This document shows, piece by piece, positions 56,101 to 64,000 of a stretch of 64,000 nucleotides of DNA. Location: NCBI GenBank assembly GCA_020002185.1, contig CM034537.1, forward strand, positions 12,852,625-12,916,624, read 5' to 3'. This stretch comes from Paraescarpia echinospica. Its lineage: Eukaryota > Annelida > Polychaeta > Sabellida > Siboglinidae. A program made the position numbers and the translations under genes. Below the pieces are notes generated by a model that was not told the DNA's origin, did not search any database, and saw only the letters and a list, made by a program, of their open reading frames with translations. The stretch's first letter is position 1. Every line of letters begins with the position of its first letter.

Positions 56101-56984
56101 ATAATAAAAAGGGTTCAAAAAACCTATTAATCAAACCTATTTTATACTTTTTTATAAGTAAGATGTCATCAAACAATTAAGATAAGAAATTTTTTATAAG
56201 TAGATTTTTATGACAGGTCATCCATCATTTCTTTTTTATAAGTAGGAATCCATTTGGAGCTACTGATCCAAAAATCCTTTGATGTTCTTTGATCTTTTGC
56301 AACTGTACGGTAGTCTGTGTACTACTGACAGCTTTTTCCAAATCCTAATAAATCAGGAAATAATGTACAAATTCTACCGAAACCGATCTAATGCCAAGCA
56401 TAATTGTAAGTAATGCACTTAATGAGTCAAATTGGACAGGAAGATAATTTTTGCCATCATATAACACACACACACAATGGCATATTAAGACTCTATTTCA
56501 CACAATGCCTTTCTTAATGCAGTATTACTATTAACAACGTATTGCTTTATCTCCGTGGATCATCGTTATCGATCGTGGCCCCCTTTAAAAAAACACTCAT
56601 GAAACGTTGTATCCCGCAGTATTATAGCTCATGCGTTATGACATGTGGTCGTCATCGAGAGGAACATATAACATCAAATTCGAGCACTATCACGCATAAA
56701 TAACATGTGTATGATTGTTACCGTAGATCAGAATAAGAGAGATGGTCTTTAGTAGGAATAAAAATCTCCTACTATTCTCCACAAGTTTGTGTTAAAACGA
56801 AAGAAACAAGGGCCCCGGACGATACCGCGAAAAACTTCCCCAAACCTGAGTCGGCGGAGAAAAAAGAAAAATACCAAAAGGTACATCTAAAAAATAACAG
56901 TGATTTTTTTTATTACACATGTTAGTATATATGTACACCTAAATATGCATGTTATCGATTAATAATTTTACATGAATATGCCAT
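56101..56984. other. Unassigned part of the 8.6 kb element
   Basis: Short repeats of TTTTTTATAAGTA at about 56148, 56191 and 56231; nothing coding recognised. Confidence 0.5.
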
Positions 56985-57583
56985 TAGAAAAATGGTCCTC
57001 GGACGATAACACCAATATTCCCCATGACCAATATATTTTTAAAAAATCAGGTTATTTGCAAATTGCATTAATTACAAGGCAGTAACAACATAGGCACATG
57101 TGGTGTTCTAATAAAGTAATAAACACGGTGCATATCCATGGTTTACGATGACTACTGATTAAAAAAAAATATAGAGGTCAACATTTAAAAAAATGGCCAA
57201 AAACGACCAGTTTATCAGCTTTAGTTCCAAAGGTTTTCAAACTAGAAATAAAAAAACTATATATTCCTCGAAAAGTATCATCGAGCCGGATAAAAAGCAT
57301 ATTTTAACACTTTTAGTCACATAATTACTCAAGATACATGTCTAAACATGCCGTGTACCCCGTCCGTTGGATTTGACCAGATGCATAGCACGCTATTCTG
57401 ATTGGCAAGTTCGGATCGTAGTGGACGGGAACTTGTACCGATGTGTTCAGTCTGTTTGCTTCATTGAACGCTTATTCACACTCCTTGGACCTCATCCATT
57501 CCTGATCCTTCTCTTGTAACTGGCGTAGGGGATGCAAGACATTGGCCAGGTTGAGTAAAAACCTGTAGTAGTAATTCACCATC

Positions 57584-58197
57584 TTGGTAAAAGGTGACAT
57601 TCAGGAGTGTAAGAACTACCAAGGGATCAAACTCCTGACGCATACCTTTAAGATATGGGAGTCATGGACAAGAGTATGAGAGAATGCACAGACATACATG
57701 AAAGTCAGTTTGGGTTTATGACAGGCAGGAGTACCAGTGAAGTTGAAGGGGAAGATCTATAAAATAGTAGTCAGGCCAGCAGTGCTGTACGGGGCTGAGA
57801 CCTGGGCAACAACGAAAGGACAAGAAGCAAGGATAGAGATGAATGAGATGGGGATGCTGAGGTGGATGTGTGGAGTAACAAAGAAAGATAAGATCCGACA
57901 CGAATATATTAGAGGAGCAACGAGAGTGACACAAGCATCCAAAAAGATAACTGAGAAACGACTGAAATGGTATGGGCATATGATGAGAAGGGAAGCACAG
58001 GAGGGGCACGTGGTGAGAAGAGTGCTCAATGCAGAGGTACCAGGGCGACCGTAGACCTGATGGAAAAACACATGCAGAAGAGACATGGAAATCGTGGGTC
58101 TGGGTGCAGATGTGGTGATGGACAAGGCGACATGGAGAAAGAAAATTACCAACCATACCGACGACCCCAGATGACGGGAAAAGTCAGAGAAGAAGAA
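57584..58197 (+). mobile_element. Internally deleted RTE-like LINE fragment with a 14 bp target duplication
   Basis: AGTAATTCACCATC lies at 57570-57583 and again at 58198-58211, flanking 614 bp. The insert starts with a piece of RT (GDIQECKNYQGIKLL-like, then QFGFMTGRST-like in shifted frame), jumps at about 57735 to the C-terminal region (KLKGKIYKIVVRPAVLYGAE, MCGVTKKDKIRHEYIRGATR, EKRLKWYGHMMRREAQEGHV), and ends in GAAGAAGAA. The middle of the RT is missing, so it was either deleted after insertion or copied from a deleted source. Confidence 0.85.
57737..58054 (+). pseudogene. LINE polyprotein C-terminal domain (RTE-like), 105 codons
   Basis: AVLYGAETWATTKGQEARIE, MLRWMCGVTKKDKIRHEYIR, and WYGHMMRREAQEGHVVRRVL match the conserved tail of RTE-type LINE proteins (recalled). 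Lacks the catalytic core because of the internal deletion. Confidence 0.8.
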
Positions 58198-59015
58198 GTA
58201 ATTCACCATCCTTTTAAACTACTAATATCTTGGGGGCGTGGTGCCTTCTGCACGGCTTCTATCTTTGCCTTTGTCTTGTGCATACCATAGTGATCAATCT
58301 GGTGGTCACAGTACTCGATCCGTTCCATGCAGAACCGGCACTTCTTCACATTGATCTGCAGATCCTTCTCTGTCAGCCTCCTGAATACTGCCCCCAGGTT
58401 TTCCAGATGTTTAGCGTCAGACTTCCCCGTGACAATGATATCATCTAGCATCACCTCCACGCCAGGGATTCCTTGTAAAGTCTACCCCATTGCTCTCTGC
58501 CATATCGAGGGAGCCGTCTTGATGCCGGCAACCTTTTATACTGATCTTGGCGAAAATATCTTCGATGCGTGGTAGCGGAAATTTATCTTTCCCGACCACC
58601 GGGTTGAGTGTCACTTTATAGTCTCCACAGATACGTACATCCTTGGTATCTCGTTTCGCCACCGGATCACTCTTAATGCCCACTGGCTATACTCGACAGC
58701 TGATATGATTCCTTCTTTCTGGAGCGTTTCTAGCTTATTCTCAAAGTATGGTTTGATTGCATAAGGCACGTTTCGTGGCCTGCAGAACTCCAGTTAAGCG
58801 TCTGTCTCTACGGTGAGTTTGGCTTTCACACCTTTCAATGTCCTTAAGCTGTCCGTGCTTAACAACTTATTCTTTGCCAGCAGCCGTTGAACTTGCTTTT
58901 AGGCATCCTTCAGAGAAATGCCCTTGCCAGTCCCATGACATGACTTTAGAGAGTGAATTTCTCCCTCCCAAAACAAGTCATGACCGAACAGCACTTGTTG
59001 ACCGCCTTTGATAAC

Positions 59016-59204
59016 CTACAAGTCCAGCTTCACCTTCTGCTTCTTGTACGTGACCTGGACACGAAGCTTTCCTTCGGGAACAGCTAACTCCCCCATGTAG
59101 GTTCGGAGAGTTACCGGTGTAGGCTGAGGTTCATGCTTCTTGAACATTTCCTTGTACACGTTGTGTGGAATTACCGAGTATGACGACCCAGTATCAACCT
59201 CCAT
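59016..59204 (-). pseudogene. Ty3/gypsy aspartic protease fragment
   Basis: EVDTGSSYSVIPHNVYKEMF has the DTG/DSG-type active site (DTGSS) of a retroviral-type protease, which would cleave the Gag-Pol precursor. Downstream on the minus strand VIKGG.QVLFGHDLF continues in a shifted frame toward the RT. Confidence 0.8.
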
Positions 59205-59205
59205 T

Positions 59206-59760
59206 TTAGGCGGTTGTCCGGATACCCCAAATGGTGTCAGTTTTGGTCTTTCGTTTTCTTATCTGGTGGACCGCATCTAGGGTGTCCAACCCATCACTCC
59301 ACTCACTGTCGTCACTAGACCGACACACAAACTTGATTTGGCCATGCTTTCCACAGCAGTGGCAGATTTCGTCTCTGAAGCGACAATCGTCCGACCTGTG
59401 CTCGCGGCCGTTACATCTATAGAATTTGTAATTTCTTCTCTGTGCGCTCTCTCTTTCCTGACGTCGCTGCTGAAATGAATAGAGTAGCAAACCCAACACA
59501 AACTGGTATCTTAGGATTGTCGTTAGGTATGCTACATAACCAAATTGTAGCGACAGTCGCCGCAGTTCAGCCACGAACGAAGTGACACTTTCACCATCTT
59601 GTTGATATCGGCGGCCAAAACGGAAACTCTAGGTGATCCCCATGTGTTTTGACTAATTCTGCGAATGGCTTAGTTGATGAATATATTGGTTCCATCAACG
59701 TTTTCAGTAACCCATGCCGCATACTTGTCGCTTCCCATTACGCTTATTTAAGTTATTAGC
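59206..59760 (-). pseudogene. Ty3/gypsy Gag fragment with zinc knuckles
   Basis: MEPIYSSTKPFAELVKTHGD and VAELRRLSLQFGYVAYLTTI belong to the capsid part. CNGREHRSDDCRFRDEICHC then CGKHGQIKFVC form two CCHC-like zinc knuckles (the first with an altered leading residue). Gag packages the element RNA. Stops occur between the pieces. Confidence 0.8.
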
Positions 59761-60109
59761 ATATAGGCACTTCAACAAAAAAATTAATTTCATGGTAGAA
59801 CATTGGGAATGGGCTTACATTAAAGGTAATAGGTTAAGGATCACATAACTGTTTATTTTATTATGGTACCTTTAATAGATCAAAAGGTATTGCGATTTTA
59901 AGATGGAAAAACAGCATCATTTTTGTGTATATCTTACAATGGCAAAATGGACTCATTTTTGTGTTTTCTATAGGTAAATATTTGCTTTCAAATGTAATAA
60001 CTTTTTTATTTATACAGATATTTAAATACTGTCTTCAGGGTTTTCAAACACATTGACAAGAGTACTAAATTTATAATATTTAATATTTTTAGTACTAATT
60101 ATAACCAAA
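59761..60109. other. Unassigned AT-rich stretch
   Basis: Two near-repeats ATGGAAAAACAGCATCATTT / TGGCAAAATGGACTCATTTT around 59900-59965; nothing else. Confidence 0.5.
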
Positions 60110-60860
60110 TTAATTAGTTAATTTTAGCTATGTAGCATGCAAAACTCAACAGACCAAAACGCTCCAATTAAAGGCCATAATATCCATGATTGTGAAGATT
60201 TTATACATATTATGCAATGTGTATAACCACATTAATAATGGTAATAAATATGCATTAAATAATAATTTTTTAATAATAATTATTTAATTAATTAGTCAAT
60301 ATTGGTTAATTAGCACACAACCTCGACTGACCAAAACATATCAGTAAAAGGCCATAATGTCCATGACTATGAAGATATTTATGCATATTATGCAATGTGT
60401 ATAACCACATTAATAATGGTAATAAATATACATTAACAAATCATTTAATAATTTATTTAATTAGTCAATATTGGCTAATTATTGCTCAACCTCGACAAAC
60501 CGACACATTTCAGTAAAAGGCCATAATGTCCATGATTATGAAGATATTTGTATAATTTATGAAAGCAGTAAACCACATTAATTATATCATAGTAATAAAT
60601 ATACATTAACCAGTCATTTCACATTAACAGTAACTTAATTAATAAGTTAATATTGGCTAATATTAGCACGCTAACGACTGACAACTACATTTTGATAAAA
60701 GGGTGGAATGCCATAATTATGAAGACAGTTATATAATTTATGCAATGTTTACCACCACATTAAACATTATAATAAATATACATTAACCAGTCATATATCA
60801 TTAACAATAACTTTATTAATAAGTAAATATTAGCTAAATAGCACACAAACTCAACAGTCA
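60110..60860 (+). repeat. Diverged tandem array, ~175 bp unit, about four copies
   Basis: AAAGGCCATAATGTCCATGA followed by TATGAAGAT recurs at about 60171, 60348, 60517 and (degenerate) 60699, each followed by ACCACATTAATAATGGTAAT and preceded by TTAGTCAATATTGGCTAATT. Confidence 0.8.
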
Positions 60861-61350
60861 TACTTCACCGTGTCTATGTATGACTGTGTCCTGACAGGTT
60901 GGATGAATGTTGCAGGCTCAGTACAGTCCAGTAATAAATTGTCACTGTTTCATAATGTAATGTTCTGCATTTCAACATGAACTTGATGAAGTAATGTTCA
61001 TAAATTGTTCACAGTATTCCGTCGCTGGACCCAACATCGTTTGGGTCAAATGCAAATCTGCTTTCTGCGTTACTCCCCATGGGAGTTAAGTCTTGAAGAA
61101 GAAGTCTGGTATGCTCACAATACAGTCTTTTTGTAATATTGGCAGTTGATTGTCTCATAGTTTAATGCCAGTAGACTGCAAGATCTGTGCAGCAAGGTTC
61201 ATATTTCAGTATCTTGTAAAATAACATTGTGTTCTTCAACATGATGTCTATAAGTAATGTTCATGTCACTCTCATGTTGATTGGACAGTGTTCAATGTAG
61301 ATATCAGATATATTATCAGCCACATTAAATGTGTACCTATGCAGGCAGGC
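60861..61350. other. Unassigned
   Basis: Loosely repeated phrases such as AATGTTCATAAATTGTTCAC / AAGTAATGTTCATG near 60985 and 61250; no gene. Confidence 0.45.
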
Positions 61351-61606
61351 GATAGGTGTCATATTCAGACGACTCTGTGGCTTGGTACCTTCACAGGTAA
61401 CTGTCAGACACAGTTTTGAAAGACGGATGCAACTTATTTGGGCAGGTGAAGAGTGTCATAGTACTAGGACCAGCAAGTGATGGGTGTCATATTTAGACGA
61501 CTCTGTGGCTTGGTACCTTCACAGTCCACTGTCAGACACAGTTTTGCACGACGGATTCAAGTTGTTCGGACAGGTGAAGTGCGTCACAGTACTATGACCA
61601 AATCTA
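61351..61606 (+). repeat. 128 bp tandem duplication
   Basis: GA(T)AGGTGTCATATTCAGACG / GATGGGTGTCATATTTAGAC followed by ACTCTGTGGCTTGGTACCTT at 61351 and 61479; both continue CTGTCAGACACAGTTTTG. Confidence 0.85.
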
Positions 61607-61640
61607 TCATGAGCCAATATGTATGAAAAGGTAGTTTACC

Positions 61641-61779
61641 TTAGGAAGGAGAGCACATACCATGGATGGTCTATTTCAGCAAGTTCAAGATGTGCAAGCA
61701 GCTGCAGCAAAGGTATTCACCATTGACATAGGAACAAATGATCCAGGCAGGATTATTGTAATTGAAGTTATTGTATGCT
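61641..61779 (+). pseudogene. SGNH-hydrolase fragment, plus strand
   Basis: After a stop at 61632 the frame reads FTLGRRAHTMDGLFQQVQDV then QAAAAKVFTIDIGTNDPGR. IDIGTND is the block III (oxyanion) motif of SGNH/GDSL hydrolases, and the preceding helix pattern matches. The remaining blocks are absent and the frame ends at 61781. The same motif occurs on the opposite strand in the next entry. Confidence 0.5.
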
Positions 61780-61961
61780 AGATTTCAAGACATATACCAG
61801 TAAACAGTTTTTTTAAAGATTTTGGAAGAAAAAATATTTGGTTATAAGTAGGAATTTGCAGTTAAAAAAATTGTAGTTATAACAAAATTACATAGAAAAA
61901 TAGGTCGAGAAATGTTGTACATGAGTAACACAAGGAAAGTAGCCAACCACTACTGTAAGCA
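61780..61961. other. Unassigned spacer between opposed SGNH fragments
   Basis: AT-rich, about 180 bp, no structure recognised. Confidence 0.5.
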
Positions 61962-62557
61962 TCACTTACCAGCAGCTACAGCCGCTCCCCTCATGTTACC
62001 CACATACCTGGCCGTGCCAGATGCACTCATGTGCACACCATCTCTCGCGTAATTTTTCTCGTTCGACAACTTAATATGATGATAAAAAATTACGTTTTCC
62101 GAGTCAGCGATCAATGCCCGCACCTTATTTGTCGCAATCTGATGAGCACGATCAAAATCAGGCCGTACTCTAAACCGGCCAAACTGTACAGGTATACGTG
62201 TCAATATCTCACAAACTACTACCTGCGCCACAGAAGGTATTGTGAGCAGTTCGCGTGCGAATGCCACAATACCCTCTGCCAGCTTCCCAGGGTCTCAACC
62301 ATTGCCCAGATCATTTGTCACGATGTCAATCAGAACAACAGTTGGCACAACTGCTCGCACCACTCCCAGTTGCCGAAAAAGGCCACCCAAAGTAAGGCCC
62401 CCTTTCCCGTGGAAACAACCTTTCCAAACATATCAGCCAAGTCAAGATCAGGTCGATAGTATCTGTGACTATCTCCACCTATCCAACCAACTTGACACAC
62501 ACGGTCCATCCGTCGTACAAAACTGTGCCCAACAATGAGAAGCGTTGGTTTCTCCAT
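61962..62557 (-). pseudogene. SGNH/GDSL-type hydrolase, one frameshift
   Basis: N-terminal frame (62557-62390): EKPTLLIVGHSFVRRMDRV with the block I Ser in GHSF, then GDSHRYYRPDLDLADMFGKV. After a shift near 62385, PTVVLIDIVTNDLGN (block III, with V for the usual G), then from 62267 AFARELLTIPSVAQVVVCEI and RDGVHMSASGTARY, block V with the catalytic Asp and His. About 195 residues in all, near the expected domain length. Such domains occur in ORF1 of some LINEs and in tyrosine-recombinase retrotransposons (Ngaro), so a mobile-element origin is likely; no neighbouring RT or recombinase is visible. Confidence 0.7.
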
Positions 62558-63576
62558 TGTGTCCTGGAAAGAAAGATGAATCTCATTGCATATTACACAT
62601 AATGGTTTTTGGACGTGGTTTCTCTTGGTAAAAGATGTGCAACGACGTCAACGTGGAAACCTGATGCACAGTTTCTTCTAACACTTAACTACATTCTGCT
62701 AGCGTCATATCACAACTTTAGGAACTCTCTCAAATTTGAAGTTAATGAAGAGATGCAATGTGAGATAATCATGAGGATAGGTGACAACATTGTATGTAAT
62801 TCCTTGTCCAATTAACCAATGGGCATAATATAAGTTTAACCAATATACATATGTATATACACGTAAAGCAGATTTTTAAAGGAAAACAAATATGCAGAAC
62901 AGTAATTTTTCTGCTGCAATAAAAACCCAATGAGATTTGTTTGTAAACTTCAATATAAGTTATTGCACAAGATAAGGACTCCCCAAATACAAGTCCAATT
63001 CCCCATCCAAAGGAATTAATTAATTTGATATTATGTGTCAGTACACGGATTTGGAATTGATCTTTGGTAAATACACATGAAATTTAATTGGAATAAATAA
63101 ATGTGAATAGATCCAGGTTAAGTTCAGTCATTTAAGTTTTTATCCTCAAAACCCTTCTAACAATTTGGTTTAAATCACTCAATTAAACAATTCATTTAAG
63201 AATTGTTAGTGAATTTGAAAGTAAAATAAATCTGTCAAAATAATTGCGTGCCATTGATTGGCATAGCCATGGCATGGCATAGCCATAGGCATAACTACTC
63301 AATGACAATGTCTCACTCAGTCATACTATGATACTTATTATACTAGTCACACAATACTCAATAGTTTCGTACTCATATACTAAAAAGTCTAGCAACTCTA
63401 AACTTCTACTAATATACTTGGCTTTGCCTGTTGACAGTGTTGTGTTGTAGTGATTTAATTTCAGTAATATGGAATAAGTCACAATCTGGCTCCGATGACA
63501 TCATCACGATGTCGATGACGCGGCGCAAGTGGCTTCACCAACACAAGTCACAGATCGGTCAAATAATCGTGTCATA
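62558..63576. other. Unassigned AT-rich stretch
   Basis: A 68-codon frame at 62609-62815 shows no domain. Short local repeats GGCATAGCCATGGCATGGCA at 63259-63290. Confidence 0.5.
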
Positions 63577-63900
63577 ATTTTTGAATGGCTCAAAAACCAT
63601 ATATGGCGCCCGAATCCGCCGAAGATTTTTCAACACAGACTAGCATAAATCCCCATAGATCAGGCTAAACACTAAATCTTTTCTCTTAGACACACTTATA
63701 TAGCTTAATCCGACCTGGTTTTGTATACGCGCATGCGATTTCATCGACACGCAATGCCTGACAATGGTGAAACTTCAATTTTTTGGAACGGCTCAAAATC
63801 ATAGATGGCGCCCGATTCCGCCAAAGATTTTTCAACACAGACTAATATAAACCTAGTAGATCTTGCTAAACACAAACGATTTCTTCTTATACTAATGCAA
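63577..63900 (+). repeat. ~202 bp tandem repeat, two copies (second incomplete)
   Basis: TGGCGCCCGAATCCGCCGAA then GATTTTTCAACACAGACTA at about 63604 and, slightly diverged, at 63806. Both are followed by GCTAAACAC and TCTTATAC-like sequence. Confidence 0.8.
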
Positions 63901-64000
63901 ATGTGCTAACTTTACTAATGAAAATAAATTGCTATGTCGTCAAATCGATAAAATCTAACGGAATATTTGGTCAAATTTAAAAAAGAAAGACACGTAAATA

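Larger units (their letters stand above)
48803..57377. mobile_element. 8575 bp terminal-inverted-repeat element of unknown superfamily, 6 bp duplication CAGATG
   Basis: Left end GTCAAATCCAGCGAACGGGG (48803-48822); right end CCCCGTCCGTTGGATTTGAC (57358-57377): 20 bp inverted repeats with two mismatches. CAGATG abuts both (48797-48802 and 57378-57383). Excision with one CAGATG restores the gypsy reading frame. The subterminal motif GTTATC(A/G)TCCGAG(G/T)ACCA occurs inverted near 48988-49005, 49341-49361 and 56987-57008, as transposase-binding sites might. The interior holds a 5.8 kb palindrome, repeats and nested insertions but no transposase I can recognise. A 6 bp duplication with GTCAAA ends does not fit any superfamily I can name with confidence. 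Confidence 0.85.
57384..58990 (-). pseudogene. Ty3/gypsy reverse transcriptase, broken and interrupted
   Basis: Minus-strand pieces: PRNVPYAIKPYFENKLETLQ and GIISAVEYS (about 58790-58690), SDPVAKRDTKDVRICGDYKV and NPVVGKDKFPLPRIEDIFAKI (58683-58540), then VMLDDIIVTGKSDAKHLENL (motif C; the usual tyrosine or valine before LDD is Met) to DISSLKG (58460-58206). After the RTE insertion come MVNYYYRFLLNLANVLHPLR and VHYDPNLPIRIACYAS (57583-57384). Several frameshifts; inactive. Confidence 0.85.
48165..59760 (-). mobile_element. Ty3/gypsy retrotransposon (degenerate, without visible LTRs), split by two insertions
   Basis: Minus-strand order: gag (59760-59206), protease (59204-59016), RT (58990-58212 and 57569-57384), RNase H (48796-48480) and the region after it (48424-48165). 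An RTE-like fragment sits at 57584-58197 and an 8575 bp TIR element at 48803-57377. Across the second insertion the plus-strand flanks CCCATATG and CATAGCACGC join through one CAGATG to give codons A-C-Y-A-S-A-Y-G, the start of the gypsy RNase H, so the two halves are one element. LTRs were not identified. Confidence 0.85.

Overview
This is a window of animal nuclear DNA, AT-rich and built almost entirely of transposable elements. The organism looks like an invertebrate metazoan. The reasons are: CR1-type LINEs whose ORF1 carries a PHD-like finger plus an SGNH esterase domain, Jockey/CR1-group LINEs, a Ty3/gypsy element, Mutator, Tigger/pogo, hAT and Kolobok-like DNA transposon relics, tRNA-derived SINEs, and one intron-flanked cysteine-rich exon. 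A marine lophotrochozoan or similar animal would fit, but the sequence alone does not name it. There is no operon-like organisation and no complete host gene.

Layout. 1-4.4 kb: degenerate Jockey-group LINE (+) cut by a 1.2 kb Tigger/pogo-type MITE with a TA duplication. 4.4-8.3 kb: old repeats, a ~170 bp tandem array and a 1.6 kb hAT-like non-autonomous element inserted with a 5 bp duplication. 8.3-9.8 kb: broken Mutator-like transposase. 10-14 kb: small MITEs, microsatellites, SINE heads and the only convincing host exon (11439-11588, minus strand). 14.1-19 kb: second Jockey-group LINE (minus), split by a 1.65 kb palindromic element bounded by TTAA. 19.9-21.6 kb: 5'-truncated CR1 inside a (GTAT)n microsatellite. 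23.8-28.6 kb: SINE and a 4.1 kb foldback element with arms made of ~370 bp subrepeats. 29.2-33.5 kb: nearly full-length CR1 (minus).

33502-34501 is exactly 1000 N. The sequence on its right (34502-41307) repeats that on its left (26717-33501), so the second CR1 (37-41.2 kb) may be a haplotype or assembly duplicate. 41.9-47.1 kb: a hairpin, a LINE scrap, (CA)n tracts in a segmental duplication, MITEs and dispersed repeats.

48.1-59.8 kb is a nested stack. One Ty3/gypsy element on the minus strand (gag, protease, RT, RNase H) is interrupted by a 614 bp RTE-like LINE fragment with a 14 bp target duplication and by an 8575 bp element (48803-57377). The latter has 20 bp terminal inverted repeats and a 6 bp duplication CAGATG; removing it restores the gypsy reading frame. 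It has no recognisable transposase. Inside it lies a 5.8 kb palindrome built of a ~41 bp minisatellite with higher-order repeats, into which a LINE and a hAT-like core have gone. This is the best candidate for something undescribed. 59.8-64 kb: ~175 bp, ~128 bp and ~202 bp tandem repeats and two fragments of an SGNH-hydrolase gene in opposite orientations.

Most coding sequence is broken by stops and frameshifts. The intact or nearly intact proteins are the CR1 ORF1 at 39966-41171 and the CR1 reverse transcriptase ORF at 29297-30925. All calls come from reading the sequence; no alignment program or database was used.
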